NCBI GenBank assembly: GCA_020055645.1 | Contig: CM034546.1 | Location: 63,674,001-63,738,000 of the forward strand | DNA from: Tomocerus qinae | Lineage: Eukaryota > Arthropoda > Collembola > Entomobryomorpha > Tomoceridae | Length of the DNA: 64,000 nt | Reading direction: 5' to 3' | Part shown: positions 46,761-57,443 of the stretch, piece after piece | Numbering within the stretch: position 1 is the stretch's first letter | How the letters are laid out: every line of letters begins with the position of its first letter | Translations under genes and position numbers: made by a program | The notes under the pieces: generated by a model | Databases searched by the model: none | What the model was told of the DNA's origin: nothing | What the model saw: the letters and a program-made list of their open reading frames with translations, nothing else

Positions 46761-48030
46761 TTTGCGAAGTGCATCAAACGCTTGACGTACAGTCTAAAAT
46801 CTAAACACTCAAGAACGAATAATTTTCATTGAATGATTAACATTTGTCACTAAATTAATAATGGTTGGAAAATACATTAAATGCCACATAATATTAATAG
46901 ATAAACTTAATTTCTATAATAAATACGAAAATTGAATGGCGAAATTTAATTTACTAATGTGTTTTGACAATCCAGTTTATCCTTTTTGCCACTGCCTATA
47001 AAGTAGAAGTATGTACAATCAACATATTAAAAAATCATACAGGTATAAGAAGTTGAAATTAATTGATTGTGTCAATTGTTAAGGAAATGGGGGAATTCGA
47101 GCTAATAGTACCTATAAGTGGCTGAACTTCACATGCTATACGCCATACCAAACACCAAGCTAACCGAACTATAACCTAATTGGTAAATTGGCATACACTC
47201 TGTGGCATAAAATTATTTTTCAGACACCCTTATTGGCTACCCTAAGAGTAGGTAAAGAACATTCTGTTTCACCTTTTGCCTATAACCACTCTGATTATTA
47301 GTCAAAGAAACTTCCAAACGTTAAAAAGTACACACAAAATCTAAAATTTAAAATAAAAATCGTGATGTCATCTGAAATACATATTTTTAAGTTGCAATTC
47401 TTAAGTTGAATAATAAATTTCAGCACAATATTTCAGAAATTAGTAATAAATTTGCCGATTCAACGGCATACCGATGCATCGGTGCATATATTTTGATAAC
47501 CCAACATTATTTATAGTTGTAAATCACTATACGGTTCGGTTGTCGATTAGTAATTGAGCGTAAGTATATAATATTATGACTTATGATTAAAGGTTTTAGA
47601 TAATTGCTTATGCATATTCATTGGTTACAACTACCAGCAGTACCAACACTAAGAAAAACAATATTTTAGGGGAAGAACAGTTAGCTGTGCTGTGCTCTAC
47701 TCATGCAGGAAAAAATTGAACATTTATTTGTTTAACAAAGCACTATTACGTGTAGAGCTTACCCAGAAAAAAATACTATTAAATTTTTTAAAAATATATA
47801 ACTGTACTTTTGTCTAAAAACGACCTGGTTCCGACTTAAATGGTTTCTTCTGCTCGCTTAGCTATATAATTTCATGGTGTTTCGAAGGAAGGAAGGATAG
47901 AAATCTAAAACAGTTACGAATCACGAAACTGTCTAAAGAATTAAGGAAACTTCAAACAAACATAATAATACTCCAGCAAGAGGACTCACGACAGAGCTTA
48001 ATATATAGAAATGTCACTTTACAGTCCACT
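46761..48030. other. Spacer upstream of receptor B1
   Basis: AT-rich and without recognised genes. A perfect 14-bp palindrome, ACCGATGCATCGGT, lies near 47470. Confidence 0.35.
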
Positions 48031-48282
48031 TTACTTAGCATATTCATTTATTTTTTCTCCATTACTAAACCCATGTCCATCAAATATTTCTTTACAACGG
48101 TTACAGAATGCTTCGTTGGTTCGCTTCGTGGCAATAATGAAGTCGTAGTACTTCGATATCCCGCAATGATCGATTATCGACATAATTATACAGACCTAAA
48201 CATAAATATATAATGATAATTCAACATTTACTCATATACTCACCTTCAGATATTTAATAGAGCTGTCTTGGCATATTATAAT
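48031..48282 (-). CDS. Possible two-exon fragment of a small unidentified protein
   Basis: On the minus strand two segments join in phase 0. 48282-48244 (acceptor TTTTTTAG, then IIICQDSSIKYLK, donor AAG/GTGAG) is followed by 48195-48031 (acceptor TTTAG, VCIIMSIIDHCGISKYY onwards, stop TAA at 48031-48033). The peptide is cysteine-containing (DHCGI, FCNRCKEIF) and ends NGEKINEYAK. Upstream exons, presumably in 48.3-48.6 kb, were not resolved. No family recognised. Two well-formed introns around short open segments argue for a real gene, but the evidence is thin. Confidence 0.35.
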
Positions 48283-48733
48283 CTAAAAAATTAAATACTA
48301 TTATCATTTCTTACGGCTGTACCTTCTAATCCGAGTTAAAAATTTCTCAGCCCAAGCCCCAGTCAGTACCCTAGTACCCATGACTGCCATTTATCACAAC
48401 ATACCAAACATCCCATAGAATTTTGGAGCGTGTAGCTTTAAAAAACAAGTATTATAGTTCACAGTCTGACGTTGGCTATATTGCTTAAGTATTTTGTGTA
48501 AATATCATTTCTATATACATAATATAAATCAGGTAAAGAAATCAATTCCTGCTATAGAGTATAATAGCAAAAGTTATCTTACTATCCGTATAATATGTTA
48601 CCATTAAAATATCATTTAAAGTTGATTTAACCAAAACTTTATTCTGAGGTATACAAATAATTATCTAGTGTCTCATATCACCAGTGTCGTTGCTGGTCGC
48701 ATATTTATGTTCAACCATTATCACGGTTGAACT

Positions 48734-50593
48734 ATGCATGGAATTAGACACCTCAACTTTCAATTATTTCTTCATTTTTTGGGCAACTTGGTTCTTACCT
48801 TCTGCATCAGAAATTTATCTTCATTTAGCAACTGCGATTTCAATGTGATTCAATTCAAAGGATCGCTATGGGGCGAACATTTTCTGATAGCAAACCAAAA
48901 TCAACAGCTTTGGACAATCGCAAGCTCTGATTATAATAAGACTCTCTTTGGTAGAGAAGAAAACGATCCGAAAATTTTGGCAAAAAATCTCTGCAGTATA
49001 AACATTCTTTTAGAGCCTGATGGGTCTTTTAAATATCTGGCCCAATATTTTGGACAGGAAGTGAATGGTCAAACATCGCAGTTTATAATTGTAAGCTCAA
49101 TTCATCAATCAAATACAATCCCTGTTAATCATGGAAACAAAAACATTGAGTGGTTTAAAAAGGAGTCTGTTCGTGGAATCTATTGGATTATTGTTACAGA
49201 TGTCTCCAACGTTTCAGTTTGGACTCTACAATTGTATAATCGACAATTGCCTTTGTTTGTGAAAATCGAAGCACACGTGTCTGAACAAAAATGGATAAAC
49301 TTTTGGAATAAGCTGAATGGACATCTACACGGAATTAATGTTGCTGTATTGGATCCCTATGAAAGCAATAGTATGTTCAGGAAAGAATGCAGTCAATCTA
49401 CTTACACCTTGATTAAAATCTATGCGATATGTTGGGAAAAACAAAGAGTAGCAGAAACAATGGCAGGTGTATTAAATTTTTCGACAGTATACATACGTAA
49501 GTTTCATGAGCCAAGTTCAAAATACATAGAGTCAACTGCAGTAATTGAATATGGATATAAAGCCTTTGAAAATTATAATTGGCTTTTAAAAGGATTTATT
49601 TCAGCCGACAGAAGTATGTTTCCAATATATTGCGAGGCCGAAGAGTCTTTTCTGGATGTGCCATTATCTGTTTTTGTAAAAGATACATTCGACGACTGCA
49701 GTTGGATATTGATATTATTTTTCTTCCCCCTTGCAAATGTAATTGTAATTTTTACAATGGACAATTGTCACCGCATTGATAAGAATGTTATATTAATAGC
49801 TTTAATATCAACAATCTCAGTTCTTGTTCGCCAGTCGTCGGCCGTTTACAAAAAACACTTTATTTCATCTGCTGTATTATTAATGGCAATTGTAATTACA
49901 ACGTTATACGAAACGTATATGACGAGTAATGTTATTGTTCCTCCTGAGAAATTTATATTTGGTAACTTTAAAGAATTGGTTGAAAGTGGTTACAAATATG
50001 TAGAGTACATTGGAGATAATTCAACAAGAATCCTATTCAAGAAGTATGGAATTTTAGATAAAATGAATGACAATACTTATCCATATCATAAACGAAACGA
50101 CATTTCATCGACGGAATTAAAGCTAGGGTATCACAATATTTATATCAATGTTCTTACAAATGTATCTATGAAGTTAATGTTTGTAGTTGCAGATGACTTA
50201 AAAGTGTATACTTTGTATGAAATGTATAAGTCATCTCCCAATGCAAAATGTCATGTAGCTAAAGAGTCAGTGTCAATACATCCGCTCGCTTGGACATACT
50301 ATTTTACATTTAGACATAGATTTGAAACAATTGGTTGCCATTTGTATGAACAAGGTTTCTTTAAAATGTGGCATCAACACTTCCTCCATATAATGCTACA
50401 CAAGCCTAAAACTTGGGAATCAGGAATTCAATACGATGAATCAAGACCCACAGGAATAAGCCTACAGATGAAAATCCATACTATTTTTATTTTATTTGGC
50501 TATTTTGTTCTAAGATCCTTTATTTGTTTATTGCTTGAAATTTTACTGGGGTTTATTAGGGCTATATCAATTTATAATTTTTATTTTAAATAA
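48734..50593 (+). CDS. Divergent ionotropic receptor A2 (single exon)
   Basis: An uninterrupted frame of 619 residues from the ATG at 48734, paralogous to A1 throughout. Shared landmarks are CDFNVIQFKGSLW, a KNLCSINILLEPD motif, M1 around 320-340 (CSWILILFFFPLANVIVIF), M2 (FISSAVLLMAIVITTLYET) followed by SNVIVPPEK, and M3 near the C-terminus (IHTIFILFGYFVLRSFICLLL). It lacks the roughly 50-residue cytoplasmic tail of A1. It is encoded on the plus strand, unlike the other three receptors, and is tail-to-tail with B2. The ligand is unknown; a role as a divergent chemosensory channel subunit is inferred from the family. Confidence 0.75.
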   Translation: MHGIRHLNFQLFLHFLGNLVLTFCIRNLSSFSNCDFNVIQFKGSLWGEHFLIANQNQQLWTIASSDYNKTLFGREENDPKILAKNLCSINILLEPDGSFKYLAQYFGQEVNGQTSQFIIVSSIHQSNTIPVNHGNKNIEWFKKESVRGIYWIIVTDVSNVSVWTLQLYNRQLPLFVKIEAHVSEQKWINFWNKLNGHLHGINVAVLDPYESNSMFRKECSQSTYTLIKIYAICWEKQRVAETMAGVLNFSTVYIRKFHEPSSKYIESTAVIEYGYKAFENYNWLLKGFISADRSMFPIYCEAEESFLDVPLSVFVKDTFDDCSWILILFFFPLANVIVIFTMDNCHRIDKNVILIALISTISVLVRQSSAVYKKHFISSAVLLMAIVITTLYETYMTSNVIVPPEKFIFGNFKELVESGYKYVEYIGDNSTRILFKKYGILDKMNDNTYPYHKRNDISSTELKLGYHNIYINVLTNVSMKLMFVVADDLKVYTLYEMYKSSPNAKCHVAKESVSIHPLAWTYYFTFRHRFETIGCHLYEQGFFKMWHQHFLHIMLHKPKTWESGIQYDESRPTGISLQMKIHTIFILFGYFVLRSFICLLLEILLGFIRAISIYNFYFK

Positions 50594-50925
50594 TCTAATA
50601 TTAGAACAGAATCATACTTACAATGTTACAATAATAAAAATGTGAGTAGGCCCTCAGAAGTTAATGATGTACTAATATGTTGTGGAGCTGGTGGACTGCT
50701 GATATTCACAAGAATCAATGTACGTAATATTACAATTACCAACTACAATTCTCCCTGTTCAAATCAGTTTATCTCCTCTGTGTCAACTACTATGGATAAA
50801 GATGTAATAAAGCTCCTTGAATTACTCTAATTATAATTCTGTATGCCTTATTAATACATTGAATACACTGATGTCCAAACAATTTGGGCACTGTTTTCTT
50901 AGGAATAATTTTTTCTGCCGCCCCA
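50594..50925. other. Short convergent spacer between A2 and B2
   Basis: About 330 bp separate the two convergent stop codons. It must hold both 3' ends. A plus-strand frame of about 60 codons here is unsupported. Confidence 0.4.
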
Positions 50926-53089
50926 TTAGGTATACCAAATAGTAAATAGATGCAATGATATTTCACAAAATAAAACTGCAAAACTAGCAGCAAATAAAGT
51001 TAGGAAAATAACAAATGCTGTGAATGTATCACTTAATCCCAATATTTCGTGTCGGTTTTTAGGTTTAGGTAAACATGACATTGTGGTCGCTTTCTTATAA
51101 GTCTTTTTCATTCGATATAAAACCCCGTTCTCCAACATCCAAACAATTCTGTAAGATTTAATAAACTTTAGTTTCCTTTCTTGAACTGAATGGTTATATA
51201 AATTTGAATGAGTTACATACTTTCTGTTAAACAACTCCTTCAAAGGGGAATGTTTTCTCACAATCATAGCAGCATTAAAATGCGAGTGTTCAAGGATTAT
51301 TTTAAATAATTTTGAACAAAGTACACTACCCGAATAGTGATTTAACAGTTCAGGTGATATTCTGGACGTTTCGAATTCTCTTTGTTGAAGAAAGATGGTT
51401 TCCATTCTTAAAGACGCCGATGGAACGTCCTTATTGAATATAGAGTCGAGAGAATATTTAGACCTTGTCACTCTCCAGAGATTGGAAAAAGCAGGTACAT
51501 CATTTGACATTTTCTAATCATTAAATAACAGTCAATTTTCACTTAATTACGTTACCTCAATCATTTTACATATGATTTTATATAATGTGTGTACAGCTTA
51601 AAGTTATTGAGAAGAATAGGTGATTTATTACTTAATTTAAAAAAAAATTTTAAATAGGATTTTATTTATAAAACTTTTAAAACTTGCAACAACGAGGTAA
51701 ATAATTTCGATTATGATTAAAAATTAGACTGCTTCCACTTACCTTTATATAAGATTCTGTATTAGGACTTGGAGTAGAGCTAGTGAAAAATAAGAATTTC
51801 ACTGTTAACATATCATTTAAATTCTTGATTGGCACAAAATCTGATGACAGCAGGGAAACCAATGCTGCTGAATACATATAATAAGTAACAATCCCCGTTA
51901 ATGCTCCACAAAATAACGATATTTTTAAGGACGTAGATTTCGCCTGTACAATATTTCCGTCTATAACATGAGCACAAAAGTCAAGATGGCAATTAATTAA
52001 CATTATTAACATCCCTAGCATATAATATGTTAAAAATTAATAAGTGAGAGATTACCAGTTTGACAGATAATGCCTACGCCCCAAACAATAATGTCGTGTA
52101 ACGAAGATTCTTCCAAATCCTTTTTTACAAAATGATTAACTCCTACGAGTATTATATAAATACTGAAAAGTAAAATTATCCATATACAGGTCGTCACTAT
52201 CCATAATTCCAATCGAAAAGCATTTAAGTAGATGTCTCTTGTGGGACTTGTTGATGGCTGCAAAAATATCCCAATCATTCTGCCATAAAGCAAAATATAT
52301 AAATATTTAATAACTATTCAGGAAAGTAAATCTAATGAAATGGCTATTTTGATTGTACCGATAATCATGATAGGGATGTAAATATGAGAATTTTGATGCT
52401 CGTACTTCATTGAATTCGTGAATTGATAGAGAGATATCAACTTGGTTATTTAAAATCATTTCCCCAACATTTGTTGATGCGTTTGGATTGTCAAGGTTTG
52501 TGCCTGTATCAGCCCATTCAACAGCGTCAAAAGCAACATATTCCAATTTATACGAGTCAAGAATAAACTTGAAAACTTCAAAATAAAGTCCTCCTGTAAA
52601 TCGCAGAGAGCCATTTTGATATGTGTAAGTTATGTCTTGTCCATATAATATCTGAAATTTAATGACAGGTAAAGATCAATTATATTTTACTGATAAATAA
52701 TAATAACTACTACGTTTCGCATACTTTAGTCTCTATTGTATTTGTATTATGTCACTAGTAAACTTAACAATTGCTGCAATTCTGATCACGTCCCCTTGAT
52801 TTAATTTCACAATATTAACGACTTTTTTAGATACGTGGCGAAAATTGTTATTTATTATGTCTTGGCAAAAGCCCATGATATTTTCTGTTCGAAATAGTTT
52901 TAATAAATCGTCGCACAACTCTCTTGTCATATTGTCCTGTTTAAACTTTACTGAATACATTATACCTTCTTTACCACTACTGTTACTACTGTAAGCACTT
53001 ATTTCTGTAGCTGGGCTACCACAAATTGTAATTATAATTACTACCAATATTGTCGATGACACAGCTGAAAGTGATTTATGTATGACCAT
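50926..53089 (-). CDS. Ionotropic receptor B2 (five exons)
   Basis: Exons in order are 53089-52769, 52651-52359, 52279-52056, 51960-51743 and 51513-50926, for 547 residues. All five exon boundaries and phases match B1. Domains: signal-like start, S1 with QNGSLRFTGGLYFEVFKF and NNQVDISLSIHEFNEVRASKF, M1 (IVTTCIWIILLFSIYIILV), pore (VWGVGIICQTG), M2 (FCGALTGIVTYYMYSAALV), S2, then M3 (TAFVIFLTLFAASFAVLFC). Identity to B1 is high in the pore, S2 and M3 and lower in the N-terminal 115 residues, the usual pattern for ligand-diversifying receptors. The PKPKNRHEILGLSDTFTAF segment before M3 is essentially identical in both. Confidence 0.8.
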
Positions 53090-54090
53090 TTTGGAAATTT
53101 TACAAAAATGCTGATTTACGCGAGAATTGCCAAATAAGAGAAAAATTAATTATCTGACGTTTAAACATTAATTTCCCTAAATTTAATAATATTAACTACT
53201 TGGAATAGGATATCAAAATGGAATATATAGCCAGTTAAAATAGTATCAAAATGCTGAAATGCAATGGAAAAATCTAAATCTAATTTACTAATTTATTGCT
53301 TCTGTCAATTAATTGCGTTCAAAAGTAATGTGACGCACAAAAGGTATGGCGTGACTTTATGTAAATTTAAGGATAAAACCCACGCTAATATTTCATAATC
53401 ATTTTCATTGTCATAATATTAACATGAAATGTTCAAGGAATGCGTGTTGAATATCTATTTATAGTAACTGTGTATTGATTGTACTTTATGTTTTACCTTT
53501 TACATTTGAAGGATTCGTCAAGTAAACTTGTACATTATTATAATTAAATTCAAATCAATATATTTATTTTTATCACTGGTAAACACAATTTATTAGTGAC
53601 GCATTTCTTTTCTGCAAACTTAACCAAAATAAATAAAACTAGACAGCTTTCTTTATACCAAGAATTCCAATTATAGAAAATGGTTGCGAAGTAGCAAATA
53701 GTGAAATGATACTTCAAATATTCGTGCAATGTATTATAGTCCATTTCAGTACGATACAAAGTGTTCAATCAAGTCAACTGTAATTGTTGATTTTCTCTAT
53801 ACCGCATTTTTATGTCGTATATTAAAACATGTTACGCTGTGTCATGAAAATTATTTTGTTTTAGAACAAAAAACACAACGGTGCGTCCTAAACTACATCA
53901 CATGATTGTCACAGTTTGTCATATTATACTTCCTTCCATGATTTAATAATCCTTAGTTACCCAATCTGCCGGGACTGATTTTGATTTTGCCAATTATTTA
54001 AATGAAACCTCTATGGTCTCTTTGTTTTATAATCCGAAACCATTGTGACGTAATAATTAGGTTATGAGACACTGCGTTTCTATTGACGTC
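53090..54090. other. Spacer
   Basis: Includes the B2 upstream region and a minus-strand frame near 53550-53768 with no recognisable domain. Otherwise nothing seen. Confidence 0.35.
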
Positions 54091-54279
54091 CAGGCATCGA
54101 AAAACATTTAATTTTTAGTGTAACAGGCCCCACCCACTGGCTAATTTCCACACTTTAGCTCCGCCCACTAGGCATTCTATTGGCTGAGAATACGTAAGCT
54201 CCTAATACTTTGGGGGCGGGGCAAAGACCGATTTCCATCGCAACCAGGTTGCAAAGTGGCAATAGATTTTCGATGCCTG
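54091..54279. mobile_element. GC-box MITE, copy 2
   Basis: Begins CAGGCATCGAAAA and ends TTTTCGATGCCTG, a perfect 13-bp inverted terminal repeat. The interior carries CCCACTGGCTAATTTCCACA and GGGGGCGGGGC, shared with the copy at 26672-26838. Flanking GACGTC/GACGCC is only a rough match for a target duplication. Confidence 0.7.
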
Positions 54280-54641
54280 CGACGCCTGTCAGCTCATTTC
54301 GAATCGAGTGATGCTTCCATTGAGCCACTACCACTACATTATTATCATTAGGTATTATTATCAGTACTAAAATTTACCAAATACACGATACACGTGCGCC
54401 CATAACGACTTAAGAAGGAAAAAAGATTTTAATTTGTTTGTTCAAAACCAAAATCTGACCTTAATGACTGTGATATCTTATATGCGTAAGGAATGTTGTA
54501 GCGGTATCCTGATAACTGATAACAAAGTAATTTAGTCAATTCTTATTTGCGCATTCTATATTAACATGTTAATATCACCACTGCTTGTTTGTTATTTTTG
54601 ACATCATAAACTAAGTTCACAATTATCGAAATATTTTAGCA

Positions 54642-54680
54642 TATAAATACGGTGCAATTGTAAACATTCATCATTCAGAT
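54642..54680 (+). promoter_or_regulatory. TATA box and initiator of the cystine-knot peptide gene
   Basis: TATAAAT at 54642-54648 lies about 32 bp upstream of TTCAGAT (54674-54680), an arthropod-type initiator. This places the start about 85 bp before the ATG, the same layout as the Cys-rich peptide gene at 30969. Confidence 0.6.
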
Positions 54681-54761
54681 TCCAGTTTTGTTTGTGTTCT
54701 AATTAATTGCAGTGTTTAAATAATAAATCGCTAATATTCTATTTTGATATTTTTTAAAACC

Positions 54762-55396
54762 ATGAAGACTAACCGTACACAGAGAAAAAGCTTCGTTAAC
54801 CACCATCCAACTTTGAGCTTTGCCCTTTTGATATTGGTTCTCGCAGTTTCCATATACCCTACAGAACAAAAGGAATACCCGGTGAGTATGCATTGTTTTA
54901 TATTATATGGTAAAACTTTTGTGTTTTGAACATTTGATATTGCTTCTACGATGAGAAATCAAATAATGGTTTTATACTTTAGAAAACATAAAGTTGATTT
55001 CCAAATATTTACAAATTTTGTCAAAGAACGAGGGTTAATCTGCCGTAATCCCCTAAAGCGTCTAACCTAACCCAGTAAAACCTAAACTAAACTAAAATAA
55101 TTCTACTCATGTAAATGTATCCCTATCGGTAAATCCACCCTGCCTCGACTCAAAGAATAAAGTTGACAAATTTTTGAGAATTGATTTTGAATGCCCATTA
55201 GTGAATCATAAGCTTAGACTACACTGACTTTTTACAAAATTTGAAATTCTTTTTTCTGTTGTGTCTACAGTGTTCAGGACGTGGTGGATGGTGCCAAAAA
55301 AACAATCATTGTTGTCAAGATTTGTTTTGCAACAGAAGTCAACAAAGATGTGAACCATGGAATGCCTTGAACACAGATATTAATATATCGCTTTGA
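54762..55396 (+). CDS. Secreted inhibitor-cystine-knot (knottin) peptide, two exons
   Basis: Exon 1 is 54762-54881 (40 codons, donor CCG/GTGAGT) and exon 2 is 55271-55396 (acceptor GTCTACAG, 41 codons and stop), giving 81 residues. The N-terminal half has a hydrophobic core (SFALLILVLAVSI) after an unusually long polar start, consistent with a signal peptide. The exon 2 product carries six cysteines in the spacing C-x6-C-x5-C-C-x4-C-x6-C, the canonical knottin framework. Knottins of this form act as antimicrobial, protease-inhibitor or ion-channel-modulating peptides; sequence alone does not say which. The domain begins at the exon boundary, so the intron separates secretion signal from knot. 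AATAAA at 55622-55627 is a fitting polyadenylation signal. Confidence 0.75.
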
Positions 55397-55744
55397 TATG
55401 TGACTAATGGGCAAATTTATCTTTTAAATATGTGTAGCGAAGTTAATATGTTTTACAAGAAAACTCTGAAAATCCAAATAATACCTTTATTATAATATGT
55501 AATTGGAGAAAAAAATTAAATCTATATTAATGCTGTATACCCTCAATGTATGGCAGATAACTTAATGAATTAAAATGTTTCTCTCATGTTTGTTAATCCA
55601 TTCAAATCACATGAATTTCACAATAAAGTACCTTGTCTATGAACTACTATAACTATAACCTAAAATCGGTTTGACACAAAATTGTATCAAAGAATCAAAG
55701 CTATACTAAAGTACAACTTTTTGAATAGTTAGTAAAAATGTATA

Positions 55745-56140
55745 TACCGTATTAATCGAATTAATTCTCCGGGTTGTTATTGTTTCATTGGCCTTTTTTT
55801 ATCTCTTGAAAACGGAGATAATCGAAATAGTTAACCAGGTGGAGAATTATTTCGACACGGAGAATTATTTTACAAACAGTCAATTTTTATTGAAGTCCAA
55901 ATATAGAAAAGTAAATTATTTCTCGACTACCATATTCCCCATTACGGGGACTGGGGTTAGGTACATGTGCACTCAAATATAACCACTATCTGACCTGACC
56001 TACTGAAACTTGGATTGGAATGGCGAATTATTTCTTATTTCTCAAAGGATATTATTTTGCCCCTGAAAACGATAAAAATCGAAATAGTTACCCGGGGGAG
56101 CACACTTTCAATACGGAGAATTAATTCGATTAATACGGTA
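55745..56140. mobile_element. Mariner-type MITE flanked by TA
   Basis: TACCGTATTAATCGAATTAA opens the element and its complement closes it at 56140, continuing as a perfect terminal repeat of about 27 bp that includes TTCTCCG. TA lies at both outer ends, as for Tc1/mariner insertions. Internal GGAGAATTATTT-type motifs repeat. No transposase. Confidence 0.75.
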
Positions 56141-56274
56141 GCTAGTAAAAGACATATTTCTACATACCTAGTTTAAAAACATATTTTGGTCCTTCCAATT
56201 GTCCGTGTTTGATAATAAATTGTTTATAATGTGGTTTTAATGACCTATTGATTTATTGATTAAATAGTAATATT

Positions 56275-57440
56275 GTGCAATTTAAGGGTCTAAGACCCGA
56301 CTGATTCAGAAATTACAAGGAACTGTTTTAAGTGAGACACGAAAGATTGATTTATTTAAACGGTAAAGAGATGTTGTGTGAAGAGAGTGTAGGTACACTT
56401 ACGTAACTATGGCCAATAGTTTGTTGAGCAGAGTAACGGGGTAGGGAGTAAAAAGTAGAATGTTGTTTCTGTGTTAATGTGTCAGGCTTTTATACTTAAC
56501 TGAATTAAAGTCCTGGACATGAGTAGGTATATACGGGCATCTTCATATGATAACAATTCCCATTACGAGCTCATCTTATACAAGTAAATGTTACTATTTC
56601 CCTAAAACATTAAAATTAATTACCCATATTTTGAAAGGTCGACAAGTTACAATGTACGAGTGCATTTAAGATAAGTAGTAACGAAAGGGAACTTGCTTAT
56701 TTACCAATAAATGCATAAATGCACAAGTGAGGAGTGGAATGAATGAAACACGAACTAAGGCTTATTTTACTAATAAAAGTACAAGCAAGGAGTGTACTGA
56801 ATGGAAACACAAACTAAGTTTAATGTGACAGATTTCAGGGCAGATTCACTGAACCGTATCTATCAACTTGGATATTGTAACTTGTCGATAATGCACATCT
56901 TTATCCTGCATAAGTGCCCATAGTGGCTTTTAACTTTATGTGTGTATGATACATACCTATGTAGATTTACTAACAAGCTTCTTATAATTAATACCCATGT
57001 ATAATTATAGCAGTGGAGATAACCAATCAATGCATGCAAGTACGTATGTTTACATTACAATTGTATGCGTATTTCCTAATCGGACATTTGCCACTGACGA
57101 AAGGTAAACTAAACCTATGTTTACTATTCTATGGAATTGAATCAGAACTAATAAGTATTAACTACGGTCGGCCATAGTACGTGTTATCCTAAGTGTTGTT
57201 GTGTTGTGTTAAAATAGAATGCTTACATTTCTAACAGTCAACGCATGGATTAATTTTTATGACTTCATAAACCAAAGTAATTCATGAATGGAAAATAAAG
57301 TTAAATCAGAATAACTAAAACTAACACTATTCACATTGAGTAAACGGGTGGTATATTGGGTTACAAAACTACAACATACACACTGGTCGACTCGTATTTC
57401 CGTTATGATTGGACTGTCAGAATTTCGTTGCCATTTCGTA
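56275..57440 (-). repeat. Probable 3' LTR region of the Ty3/gypsy element (outer edges unresolved)
   Basis: Downstream of env on the minus strand are a TATAAAAG box (56487-56494), an AATAAA about 135 bp further (56351-56356), and a likely terminus ending TTGCA near 56276. This is the expected U3-R-U5 order. The other end of the LTR lies somewhere between about 57000 and 57440; no convincing polypurine tract was found and the 5' LTR is outside the window, so exact limits cannot be set. Confidence 0.5.
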
Positions 57441-57443
57441 GAT

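Noticed and set aside
53550-53768. Minus-strand frame of 72 codons
   Set aside because: Aromatic- and Cys-containing but without splice support, signal peptide or recognisable motif.
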